Assembly: GCA_025267735.1 (NCBI GenBank)
Contig: CM046299.1
Location: forward strand, 26,686,468-26,750,467
DNA length: 64,000 nt
Direction of reading: 5' to 3'
Origin: Mactra quadrangularis
Lineage: Eukaryota > Mollusca > Bivalvia > Venerida > Mactridae
Shown here: piece after piece, positions 57,501 to 61,090 of the stretch
How the letters are laid out: each line of letters starts with the position of its first letter
How positions within the stretch are numbered: the first letter of the stretch is position 1
The notes under the pieces: generated by a model
Databases searched by the model: none
What the model saw: only the letters and a program-made list of their open reading frames with translations
What the model was told of the DNA's origin: nothing
Made by a program: the position numbers and the translations under genes

Positions 57501-58881
57501 ACGTACCAGATTTAAAGATATTATTCCACAATATGACGCTAGTTCTGACCGCCATTGTAAAGCCTACTTCAAGAGAAAAGATGTTCAAAAATTACTAGAT
57601 GTTACCTGTTCCAGAGAGTGAGTATTTCATCCATTTTGTCTGTGCAGAGTGATTTTACCCATGTACAGCAATAATATGTTTTAAATTTTATACAACGTTT
57701 GTGAATTTTTCATATACAATGTACACACTTTTTGCGTGCTATCCATTTGACCACTCTTCTGGCTGAAGTAACTTCATTGCAATTAATATTGTGTGTCCTC
57801 TTGATATCTTTGTTCGATTTTAAGTGATGCATTGTTTCAACCCGCTTTGTGATAAAAAGCTGAATTTAATAATTATTATAAAAGGGGTCAAAGTCGCAGT
57901 ATTTTTTTTTAATTTTACAAAACGGGTTGTAACAATGCATATCTTATATTTAACATTGTTAATAAAATTTTTTGCTCAAACCAATTACGTGTTCCAACTT
58001 TTCGTTAAAAAAACATTTTTTGCTCAACATTGTGACATATTTTACTAAGAGAACATCGGTTTATAGATCATTCATGAAAACTAAATTTAAGTTCATTCGG
58101 AATACCTCGACCATTCGTTGAATGAATGATTCGTGGAATATTTACTGAATAGCCAAAGAGTTCCAAAAAGTTTTGATAAAAGTTTTGATACAAGTTTTGA
58201 TACAAATTTTAATACAAGTTTTGATACAACTTTTGATACAGGTTTTGATACAAATTTTAATACAAGTTTTGTGATTGTTTTTTTATCTTAAACGAATAGT
58301 TTCGTCCCTGGTTCTCTAGAAATGCAATATTTACTTTATAATAAAGTCCCATTTATGACATTCTTAAACCAGAGTGCCAATAGAAGGAATACACATCTTG
58401 TTGTGAACCATGTACGCGCGTGATATCCATCAGTTTAAATTTGATCAGAGACGGTATCTATGTCTCTGATTTGATGTAGAAAATTTACTAGGTTTGCATG
58501 CTAGCTTAATTAAGGGTTTATACATTTTATCTATATATAATGCATATATTTTTATTTTGCTATTTGTAATATGTAAATGATTCTAGTATTGCTAATTCTA
58601 TATCACAGCTATTTTAAAACAAATCAAATCGGTCAAGAAAGCTCAATAACTAGAGTAACCCATCCATCAAGGGAAACTACTCTATGTGACTCAGTGTACA
58701 GTTAACCCAAGTTGCTTCCCTTGTTTCGTTGAATTATAAAATGAAATTCTGTTTCAGAGAAAATGAATGGCTTGAAAATTATTTGGATAGAAAACGTCAA
58801 ATTTATCAGAAATATTCTTTATTTGGTGATAAATATGACAAAGAAAATAACTCCGATGGTAAAAAAACAATACATGTATAA
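27537..58881 (+). CDS. Unrecognised gene with a duplicated YF motif; multi-exon, alternative first exons
   Basis: Exons 32586-32846, 49750-49869, 55147-55285, 57494-57617 and 58758-58881 join in one frame with AG/GT borders. Three candidate first coding exons (27537-27545, 44497-45009, 48835-48840) end in GAG, phase 0, giving products of about 258, 339 and 170 residues if the TAA at 58879-58881 is used. The motif F-x-N-D-A-I-x-T ... I-I-P-x-Y-x-A-x2-D-x5-Y-F-x4-V-x2-L occurs in exon 32586 and again across exons 55147/57494. No signal peptide or membrane segment is seen; the protein is basic and soluble. From memory, the IPxYxAxxD...YF pattern resembles the small animal protein C17orf98, but this was not searched. 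The function is unknown; a ciliary or sperm role would be a guess. The gene model is inferred. Confidence 0.6.
28043..28258 (+). mobile_element. SINE-A copy, decayed
   Basis: TAGTGCGCCGGAATTTAGAA, GTACGGGTTCGAATCCCATT (good B-box), GCCGGCCTTGTAGAAGGGAA and a tail relic GTTGTCACGGAGTTGAACTC. It is more diverged than the neighbour at 28296, so it is the older of the two. Confidence 0.75.
28296..28583 (+). mobile_element. SINE-A, full-length, with 10-bp target duplication
   Basis: Head CCGGGTCGATAGCGCAGTTG with B-box GTTTCGAATCCC, body TTGACAATAATGTCGATTTT, GGCCTTGTGGAAGGGTAGGT and tail GTTGACACGGCGTTAACTCC plus AATAAATAAATG. CCACCATGAC at 28286-28295 and 28584-28593 is the target duplication. 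It inserted about 30 bp from an older copy of the same family. Confidence 0.9.
28683..29023. repeat. Pair of 52-bp direct repeats flanking about 235 bp
   Basis: AATAATGAATTAAGGTTGAA ... TTTTAATTATTAATTCATG occurs at about 28683-28733 and again at about 28969-29020, differing at one or two positions. Each unit can fold on itself (AATGAATTAA / TTAATTATTAATTCATT). It could be LTR-like ends of a tiny element or a local duplication. Confidence 0.6.
29060..29156. repeat. Decayed palindromic repeat end
   Basis: GAACAAAGGCCACCTGTGAA repeats partly in tandem and is inverted in GTTGTTCACAGGTTGGACTG just to the right, ending in a TACAGTCCAACCT-like terminus on the minus strand. Probably the right end of a pogo-like MITE. 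Confidence 0.4.
29157..30295. other. Gene-free intronic or intergenic stretch
   Basis: AT-rich; no supported feature. Confidence 0.45.
30300..30455 (-). mobile_element. SINE-B copy, heavily decayed
   Basis: CTTTCCAGGCCAGTGTCTGA, CAATTGCTGTACTTGATAAA, AAGGAGAATGACC, TTATTTCATAATTAAGCTCT and ATCAAGCCCACGATTCCTG follow the order of the minus-strand family consensus with many changes. Confidence 0.5.
30460..32585. other. Intron-like stretch before the first motif exon
   Basis: AT-rich. The only structure seen is the inverted repeat at 31402-31535, listed separately. A GC-richer patch at 32255-32470 (GATCAGTCGAGATCGACCTA and GCTCTCGACCTTAGG) contains a small imperfect inverted pair around AGATCG. 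Confidence 0.4.
31402..31535. repeat. Palindromic element, 29-bp arms
   Basis: Left arm CAGTTTCCTAAGGATATCGC..., right arm ...GCTATATCCTTAGGTTACTG; 25 of 29 positions pair. A second inner pair, TGGTACCCTTC / GAGGGTACCG, extends the fold. It looks like a small MITE. Confidence 0.6.
32586..32846 (+). CDS. Unrecognised gene, exon with first motif copy
   Basis: The acceptor TTATAATTCCAG ends at 32585 and the donor GCG|GTGAGT starts at 32847. It is 261 bp, phase 0 to phase 0, giving 87 residues from VDWVVYKSPLWHMDK to LINREKLSSA. It carries copy 1: LFINDAIKT near exon residues 35-43, IIPVYTARKD at 54-63, SYFQSPLVKSL at 68-78. An internal ATG at 32622 could serve as a start if no upstream exon is used. 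Confidence 0.75.
32847..34230. other. Intron after the first motif exon, no feature seen
   Basis: AT-rich sequence; no repeat termini or exon-like segments were recognised. Confidence 0.45.
34233..34299. repeat. Small hairpin around TACCCAGAGGCTA
   Basis: TTCTTGTACCCAGAGGCTAT is inverted in GGTAGCCTCTGGGAACG 40 bases later. Related phrases (CTCGTACCCAGAG at 36821, CCGCTGGGTACGA at 56352, CTCGAACTCAGAGG at 59117) suggest a dispersed family. Confidence 0.5.
34918..35222 (-). mobile_element. SINE-B, full-length, with 13-bp target duplication
   Basis: On the minus strand the head reads GCTCGCTAAGTTGGTAGCAC with B-box GGGTTCGATTCCCGG, then GTGGAGCTTGTTCGTGAAAT, GGGCAGTTGTCAGTCACTGA, GAGATTTAGCCTTTCCAGGA and the tail GTTGCTACGGCGTTAAACCC. 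AATATCTGTGCTC flanks it exactly (34905-34917, 35223-35235). This is the reference copy for the family here. Confidence 0.93.
35245..35452. repeat. Degenerate tandem of about 19-bp units (GACGCTAAACGTCGCAA)
   Basis: About ten diverged units such as AACGCCGCTAAACGTCGCAA, AACGCTAAATATCGCAATCA and GACGCTAAATGTCGCAACC. It is CpG-rich compared with its surroundings and non-coding, directly beside the SINE-B insertion. Confidence 0.7.
35530..35670. repeat. Degenerate CATAGCAACCAC-type repeat
   Basis: GCAACCACACCATATATTCA, GCAACTATCCACATATCCAC, AGCAACCACCC, AGCTAACCACCTATAGGTTC, CATAGCATCCACTC and CATAGCAACC recur with loose spacing. A weak minisatellite. Confidence 0.45.
35671..37337. other. Intron, no feature seen
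   Basis: AT-rich; small ORFs such as 36090-36350 have no domain signal. Confidence 0.45.
37338..38156. mobile_element. Possible pogo-like element (TACAGTCAAACCT ends)
   Basis: TACAGTCAAACCTGTATTAC at the left and AAGGTTAGACTGTA at the right are inverted at 12 of 13 bases with TA outer edges. Such ends are typical of pogo/Tigger elements, but 13 bp over 819 bp may be chance. There is no coding capacity. Confidence 0.25.
38157..39390. other. Intron, no feature seen
   Basis: AT-rich; no supported feature. A (TA)n run at 39042-39052 is trivial. Confidence 0.45.
39395..41415 (+). pseudogene. Tc1/mariner transposase C-terminal relic, interrupted by a hAT element
   Basis: ARQDNVPCHIARGSI and MNPIEN preserve the second Asp (39410-39412) and the catalytic Glu (39518-39520) of a Tc1-type DDE transposase, with 35 residues between them where Tc1 has 34. 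A C-run sits in that interval. After an in-frame stop and a frame change, ELERDVQEVWRNISQQYLKR and STCRAVV follow up to 39681. The reading resumes at 41387 with AANGGHTHY and a stop at 41413-41415, the usual Tc1 end. The relic lacks the N-terminal domains and is dead. Confidence 0.85.
39682..41378. mobile_element. 1.7-kb non-autonomous hAT-type element inside the Tc1 relic
   Basis: Begins TAGGGCTGCAACGGTTCG and ends GGTACGCAGCCCTA. CGTGGTAG is duplicated exactly at 39674-39681 and 41379-41386, the 8-bp hAT footprint. Subterminal regions on both sides hold repeated GTACCGTACCG. The interior has no transposase-like ORF, only AT-rich DNA, so it must have been moved by an enzyme from elsewhere. 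Confidence 0.88.
41432..41482 (+). mobile_element. Probable SINE tail fragment after the Tc1 relic
   Basis: CTATGTGTTGCTTAAGCCTTAAACCCAACAAAAAACAAAA is close to the SINE-B tail (TGTTGCTACGGCGTTAAACCCAACAAA) with changes. No SINE body precedes it. Confidence 0.4.
41636..41795 (+). mobile_element. Possible decayed tRNA-headed SINE
   Basis: AAGTGATAGGACGCACGGTT followed by GGTCCCGGTTTCAAACTCC looks like a worn A-box/B-box pair. The remainder has no match in the window and is cut by the MITE at 41799. Confidence 0.3.
41799..42159 (+). mobile_element. PIF/Harbinger-like MITE, copy 1 (TAA duplication)
   Basis: The left end GGGACCTTAGTCAGTTATTT and the right end GATAACTGACTAAAGTCTC are inverted. 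TAA lies at 41796-41798 and 42160-42162. The interior contains AGGTAGGTCCAATTAGTTGG and AACTGTAAGGACCTACTTAC, an inner inverted pair, so the whole element folds back. Same family as 52022 and 55749. Confidence 0.88.
42944..43156 (+). mobile_element. SINE-C, tRNA-Arg(TCG)-derived
   Basis: The head GGCCGTGGCGTAGTGGTTAG, TCTGACTTCGAATCCGGAGA and GGGTTCGAGCCCGGTCGCGG keeps a cloverleaf layout: D-arm, an anticodon loop CTTCGAA (anticodon TCG) and a T-arm with intact B-box. It resembles animal tRNA-Arg(TCG). It is not a working tRNA, because a SINE body and the tail TTGAATACGACGTTAAACCC follow directly. Confidence 0.82.
43157..44496. other. Upstream flank of candidate exon B
   Basis: AT-rich. No clear TATA box with initiator was recognised. 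A purine-rich patch (AAAGGGAGGGAACTTATTAG at 44289) lies about 200 bp before the ATG. The promoter of the exon-B transcript, if real, would be here. Confidence 0.35.
44497..45009 (+). CDS. Unrecognised gene, candidate first coding exon B (171 residues, S-P-x-K/R rich)
   Basis: ATG at 44497 (GTAAAAATGTCGG) opens MSDFVTNVEITKTNNSQ. A purine-rich leader without an AG acceptor precedes it, so this looks like a first exon. Residues 58-109 hold five S/T-P-x-K/R sites (SPRR, SPMK, SPTR, SPRR, SPDK) in an Arg/Ser-rich stretch. A likely folded part follows: SQIWSQWEVTKNK, YNIRQMTNLYGKELGGK, DWYRENGLNRSK, ALGWLSE. The donor CTCTGAG|GTTTGT starts at 45010 in phase 0, compatible with the exon at 49750. 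An isolated gene of its own is the alternative. Confidence 0.7.
45298..45740. mobile_element. 443-bp foldback element with 45-bp ends and CpG-rich tandem core
   Basis: The ends TACGGTGGCATAGAGGTGAC... (45298-45342) and their inverted copy (45696-45740) match at 44 of 45 bases. Inside are tandem copies of ACGTGCGCACGCAATAGCTT and ACGTGGCCACGCAATAGC, many of them palindromic, facing inverted copies on the right arm. The centre (45555-45605) contains ATTGACCAATGAGAGTTGTC and TTTTCATTGGACAATTATTA, again inverted. It has no ORF and sits in the intron just after candidate exon B. Confidence 0.92.
45741..46670. other. Intron with one SINE-like head
   Basis: At 46110-46180 (minus) a tRNA-like head reads CTAGCTACTAAGTTATCGC and CTGGGTTCGAATCTCATCAG. 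No body match was found. The rest shows nothing supportable. Confidence 0.4.
46674..47466. repeat. About 41-bp minisatellite (roughly 19 copies)
   Basis: The unit contains AGCAACCAGCCCCCTTCCTG followed by ATCGACCAGTACTAGTACTA. Copies diverge by 10-25%, with small indels. It is 0.8 kb in the intron before the common exon, older than the 32-bp array judging by divergence. Confidence 0.9.
47467..48834. other. Intron, only a small hairpin seen
   Basis: AT-rich. Apart from the hairpin at 48237-48297, nothing could be supported. Confidence 0.45.
48237..48297. repeat. AAAGGGAGATAATT hairpin
   Basis: AAAGGGAGATAATT (48237-48250) and AATTATCTCCCTTT (48284-48297) are perfect inverted 14-mers 33 bp apart. 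The same core is seen at 19890-19996 and 59407-59457. Confidence 0.8.
48835..48840 (+). CDS. Candidate first coding exon C (Met-Glu)
   Basis: AAAAACAATGGAG|GTAGGT: ATG with A at -3, one codon, then a strong donor in phase 0, 0.9 kb before the exon at 49750. It would yield the shortest isoform, with only the second motif copy. Confidence 0.35.
48980..49021 (+). repeat. Direct repeat, second copy at 50234-50276
   Basis: GAGAAATAACCATAGGGCTT and CTTGCTCGATGAAAAAA recur at 50234 with one substitution. They lie on either side of the common exon at 49750. Confidence 0.7.
49200..49380 (-). repeat. Dispersed repeat related to 19398-19530
   Basis: On the minus strand ACATATTATTGCTGAAAAGC and the following bases resemble the plus strand at 19410. 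Short ORFs there are repeat-derived. Confidence 0.4.
49750..49869 (+). CDS. Unrecognised gene, common exon
   Basis: The acceptor CTATTTCTTTCAG (pyrimidine-rich) ends at 49749 and the donor AATAAA|GTAAGA starts at 49870. 40 residues: EAVQSASAPISCTPRGTQTE, then SATPSELGYKKFVGSPYKNK. Phase 0 on both sides, so it can join any of the three upstream donors or exon 32586. Confidence 0.72.
49870..50876. other. Intron, no further feature seen
   Basis: AT-rich with a poly-T tract after the exon; the direct repeat at 50234-50276 is noted with its partner. Confidence 0.45.
50877..51042 (-). mobile_element. SINE-D copy 1
   Basis: AAATTGGTGCAACGGCATTG, TACCTCAAGGAAATTAGCAG and GGGGTTCTAACCAGGGACTA share order and spacing with 53315-53472. 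The right end holds the tRNA-like head on the minus strand (worn B-box). Confidence 0.6.
51503..51763. mobile_element. MITE with GCGGATCCAG ends
   Basis: GAGCGGATCCAGGATTTTTT at the left, CGCTGGATCCGCCCATG at the right: inverted GCGGATCCAG. Both ends adjoin G/C runs (GGGGGGTCCGAACCTC and CCCCCCGC), extending the inverted ends to about 30 bp. 260 bp, AT-rich interior, no ORF. Confidence 0.75.
51984..52400. mobile_element. CTATTAAGAC MITE split by a Harbinger-like MITE
   Basis: AAAGACCCTCTATTAAGACC on the left and GTCTTAATAGCGGAATGATC on the right resemble the ends of the mariner/pogo-like MITE at 26136. The intervening 354 bp is the element at 52022-52375. A nested insertion; the outer boundaries are approximate. 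Confidence 0.5.
52022..52375 (+). mobile_element. PIF/Harbinger-like MITE, copy 2 (TAA duplication)
   Basis: GGGAATTTCGTCAGTTATTT to GATAACTGACAAAAGTCCC, inverted ends. TAA lies at 52019-52021 and 52376-52378. The interior is collinear with 41799-42159 (AGGTAGGTCCAGTTAGTTGG, TATTTTGTTATCCTTACA, AACTGTAAGGACCTACTTAT). Confidence 0.88.
52884..53101 (-). mobile_element. Foldback-like MITE, copy 2 (AACTCAACCCGAAGACAACT family)
   Basis: The ends GCTGTGTGTTC and GAACACACAGC are perfect 11-bp inverted repeats. The interior is made of GGAACAACTCAACCCGAAGA, CAACTCAATCCGT and inverted GGGTTGAGTTGTC units, folding on itself. It is the reverse-orientation relative of 8071-8264. Confidence 0.8.
53315..53472 (-). 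mobile_element. SINE-D copy 2
   Basis: TATTGGCGCAACGGAATTAT, GCTAAAGGAAATTAGCAGTG and GGTTTGAATGGAACCTGGGA; the minus strand gives CAGGTTCCATTCAAACC as a worn B-box and a head ending near TCTGGTGGAAGGACC. Collinear with 50877-51042. Confidence 0.6.
53473..55146. other. Intron, no feature seen
   Basis: AT-rich; short ORFs and ACATGTAT repeats only. Confidence 0.45.
55147..55285 (+). CDS. Unrecognised gene, exon with start of second motif copy
   Basis: The acceptor ATGTTTTTCCAG ends at 55146 and the donor ACAG|GTACGA starts at 55286. Charged, probably helical EMRAREMLKEEKNLNKLSHR, then DIRAREEKFTNDAIVT. The end matches FINDAIKT of exon 32586. Exit is in phase 1. A SINE-B copy begins about 40 bp into the following intron. 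Confidence 0.75.
55325..55585 (-). mobile_element. SINE-B copy, tail-truncated
   Basis: GGTGGTCAGTCAACCTACCC, TGGAAATGCTAAACTCTTGA, AGAGACTGTCAACTGTCCTA, AATAATTTCATGACCAAGCT and GGGAATCGAACCCACGACCC (B-box complement) match the 34918 copy closely. The 3' tail is missing. It lies about 40 bp after the donor of the exon at 55147. Confidence 0.85.
55749..56107 (-). mobile_element. PIF/Harbinger-like MITE, copy 3 (TTA duplication)
   Basis: GGGACTTTGGTCAGTTATCT to GTAACTAACTAAGGTCCC. TTA lies at 55746-55748 and 56108-56110. The body is the reverse complement of the copies at 41799 and 52022. Confidence 0.88.
56111..56700. other. Intron, no feature seen
   Basis: AT-rich. The 141-codon open frame at 56217-56642 (minus) has no domain or codon signal. 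A phrase CCGCTGGGTACGA at 56352 belongs to the TACCCAGAGG family. Confidence 0.45.
56711..56798. mobile_element. Small palindromic MITE (TCAAACTCC ends)
   Basis: TTTCAAACTCCTCACAGCGG is inverted in ATAACCGCTGCGGGGAGTTT and GA with about 40 bases between. The same ends are seen at 16085-16649. Confidence 0.65.
57264..57349. repeat. GGACGATGGACGCACA hairpin
   Basis: TTTGGACGATGGACGCACAG and GTGTGCGTCCATCGTTCAAA are inverted with one mismatch in about 20 bp and a 45-bp loop. It lies 145 bp before the exon at 57494. Confidence 0.65.
57494..57617 (+). CDS. Unrecognised gene, exon with rest of second motif copy
   Basis: The acceptor ACTATGATTACAG ends at 57493 and the donor AGAGA|GTGAGT starts at 57618. 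Split codon G+AA gives Glu; then RRRTRFKDIIPQYDASSDRH and CKAYFKRKDVQKLLDVTCSR. IIP-Y-A--D-----YF----V--L matches copy 1 with identical spacing. Exit is in phase 2. Confidence 0.78.
58166..58272. repeat. 12-bp tandem repeat (AGTTTTGATACA)
   Basis: Eight units of AGTTTTGATACA, two of them in the variant AATTTTAATACA that recurs every fourth unit, suggesting a 48-bp higher-order period. Confidence 0.8.
58758..58881 (+). CDS. Unrecognised gene, last visible exon
   Basis: The acceptor AAATTCTGTTTCAG ends at 58757. ENEWLENYLDRKRQIYQKYS continues to FGDKYDKENNSDG. Then either a weak donor GATG|GTAAAA at 58859 is used, or the frame runs on KKTIHV to TAA (58879-58881), with AATAAA at 59072-59077 about 190 bp on. 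The terminal-exon reading is given here. Confidence 0.62.
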
Positions 58882-59092
58882 CATTTGTACAGTTCAGAGA
58901 CATATGTATTTAACAACGTAGAAATAGATATTTACGCTAGACTATACAGTTGTACAAAAATACGATTGCATTTTATTGCAATTAATTGACTGTAATGTTT
59001 TTTTAAATATTGTAATATCAAAACACGTATACACTGAAAATGATTACGAAAGTTGATTGACAAATGATAAGAATAAAAACTTCCAGGGGCTA

Positions 59093-59180
59093 CGTGCATT
59101 TGATATATTTCACATTCTCGAACTCAGAGGATATTAAGATTCTCGATCTAGGGGTTAGAATTAAATATGTCAAATGCACG
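59093..59180. repeat. Inverted repeat ACGTGCATTTGATATATTT
   Basis: ACGTGCATTTGATATATTT and AAATATGTCAAATGCACGT pair at 18 of 19 bases. Downstream of the last visible exon and its poly(A) signal. Confidence 0.6.
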
Positions 59181-59406
59181 TAAAATCTTGATTACCTCTG
59201 GATACGCGAATGAACAAACTTGTGCTTATTTACGAATGTGTATTTAAGCATTTTATGCATTTCGTTTAAAATCGTCAAAATATTTGGCTTTAATTTCGAC
59301 TACATCTATAAAACTAACTATTTTAACATAAAAACGTAAAAAATAAAAATGATGTAGTTTGAACTATATACTTAGATCTTTTGTACAACTGTAGTTTAAT
59401 ATAAAT

Positions 59407-59457
59407 CAAAGGGAGTTAACTCCATATCATATTGATTAAACATATGAAGTTATCTCC
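59407..59457. repeat. CAAAGGGAGTTAACT hairpin
   Basis: CAAAGGGAGTTAACTCC and GAAGTTATCTCCCTTTG are inverted with a short AT-rich loop. Third place with the GGGAG(A/T)TAA(T/C)T core. Confidence 0.75.
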
Positions 59458-59469
59458 CTTTGATTATAG

Positions 59470-60865
59470 TTATTTATTTATAATACTGCATGTTGCATGT
59501 AGCACTTTATAATTATGTAGATGCTAATAATATTATAAAGAACGTATGTTTAATAAGTGGTACTTTTAAGATACTGCAAACCAGGATCGTAGGAAGCTTT
59601 TTAGGTTGGGAAGGGTGTAAACTTGTTTTTTTAGGGCGGATTTGGGAAAAGCAGTTAATTTCTAAATATGTTAAATTCTAAATCGCAACTCTTTTAAAAC
59701 TACTTATGGAGACGATAAGTTCTCATTGACGCTTCGAACAGCTCCTACGGTTCTATAGAGTACATGCATATCGGAGATATTTTATTAACATTATGCATGT
59801 ATTTATATTTCCTGAATATAAACGTTGGCGTCACCTTAGGCCATGCCATACTGGACTTTTGTTGAGCGTCTGCGTGCGTGTAGGTTTAAGAGTCCTCAAT
59901 CTAAAAAAAGCCCACAAAATTGTTGGTGAAATTTTCTTAAATAATTATGTTGTTCCGGGATTCGATGAATGACTGATTTCCCTCAGGAAATACTGATAAT
60001 TCATTGTTTCTGTGCATTGATGAATGATAATGTACATGTGTATGTTTATTCTTTTTTTATACAATTACTTTAATCTCATATTAATGTTATAAACATTCAT
60101 GTACTACCAAGTCCTTATTTGTGTGAATACTAGCTAGAATGGACATGTGTTTTTGTTTTCAGTTTGTGTGTTTTTGTGAATAGGTACCTAGGTTTGTCAA
60201 ACTTGAGTTGACGCTTAACAAAATTTCAATTTGGCATGGCCTTATAGAAAGATCTACATTTTTATTTTCAATGGTACTTTGATTTTCGTGCACATTTATC
60301 ATATTTTGCGGCCAAAATATGACAAAAGTGTATTTTGTAGATATATGTACATGTATATTTTTAAAAAGTTTGTCTGTAATATTTAAAACCATAGCATTTA
60401 CGCATTTTCTAAATTTTCTGCTGTACATGTTCTCTATCATGAACGATCATGTTACGGTAATCTATCTTTCGTGTTATTTAACCCTAAACAAAGTATATTT
60501 ACCATTCACGATAGTTGATTGCATGCATTCTTTGTAGCCAAGAGTTTAGTTAGTACGTATTAGGAAAGTATTTACATGTTTTTATCTTCCAGTAAACTCT
60601 CATTGTCATGAAATGTAAGATATTTTTAATCTATAAACAGCTAAATATCAGACCATGTTTTTTAAATATACTTCTAATTCGAATACTGGTTGCTAAAAAT
60701 AAAAATATCGCCTATTTAGTTTTACTGAAAATAATTAACTTTATTTGTATTTTACGTAAAAGTTTTTGGCTTTCCTTAGTAACCTGACAACGTTTCGTTT
60801 TTTAGTTCAAATTAGAAAATTCTTTATGTTTTCTTTGACCACGAAATGGTTATTTTAATTTATTT
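59470..60865. other. Gene-free stretch
   Basis: AT-rich; no exon-like sequence. A pseudo-acceptor/donor pair near 60160-60181 encloses a stop in the needed frame. Confidence 0.45.
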
Positions 60866-60867
60866 AT

Positions 60868-61090
60868 ACTGGGTTTAGCGGCGTGTCAACACAATTTTCT
60901 AGCTTTCCTGGACCTTTGTCTATAACCAGTACTCACCTACCCTTCCACAAGACCGGAAACTTCTACATATACATTATTGTCAAATTTCATGGAATGGTAT
61001 AACCTCCCCTGGTAGGATTCGAACCTGTCCCCCTTCGGGACTCTAGATTCAAATCCAGGCGCGATACCAACTGAGCTTCCGACCTCGGTT
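60868..61090 (-). mobile_element. SINE-A copy
   Basis: Plus strand: TACTGGGTTTAGCGGCGTGT, CAACACAATTTTCTAGCTTT, CCTGGACCTTTGTCTATAAC, CTACCCTTCCACAAGACCGG, GTCAAATTTCATGGAATGGT, TAGGATTCGAACCTGTCC (B-box complement), CGATACCAACTGAGC (A-box complement). Intact order, moderate divergence. Confidence 0.88.

Noticed and set aside
27537..58881. Assigning a ciliary or sperm microtubule-protein name to the unrecognised gene
   Set aside because: The resemblance to C17orf98 is from memory and covers a short motif only. Without a search no name or function is justified.
60160..60181. Short exon TTTGTGTGTTTTTGTGAATAG between a TTTTCAG acceptor and GTACCT
   Set aside because: In the phase required by the exon at 58758 it contains a stop codon; no conservation evidence.
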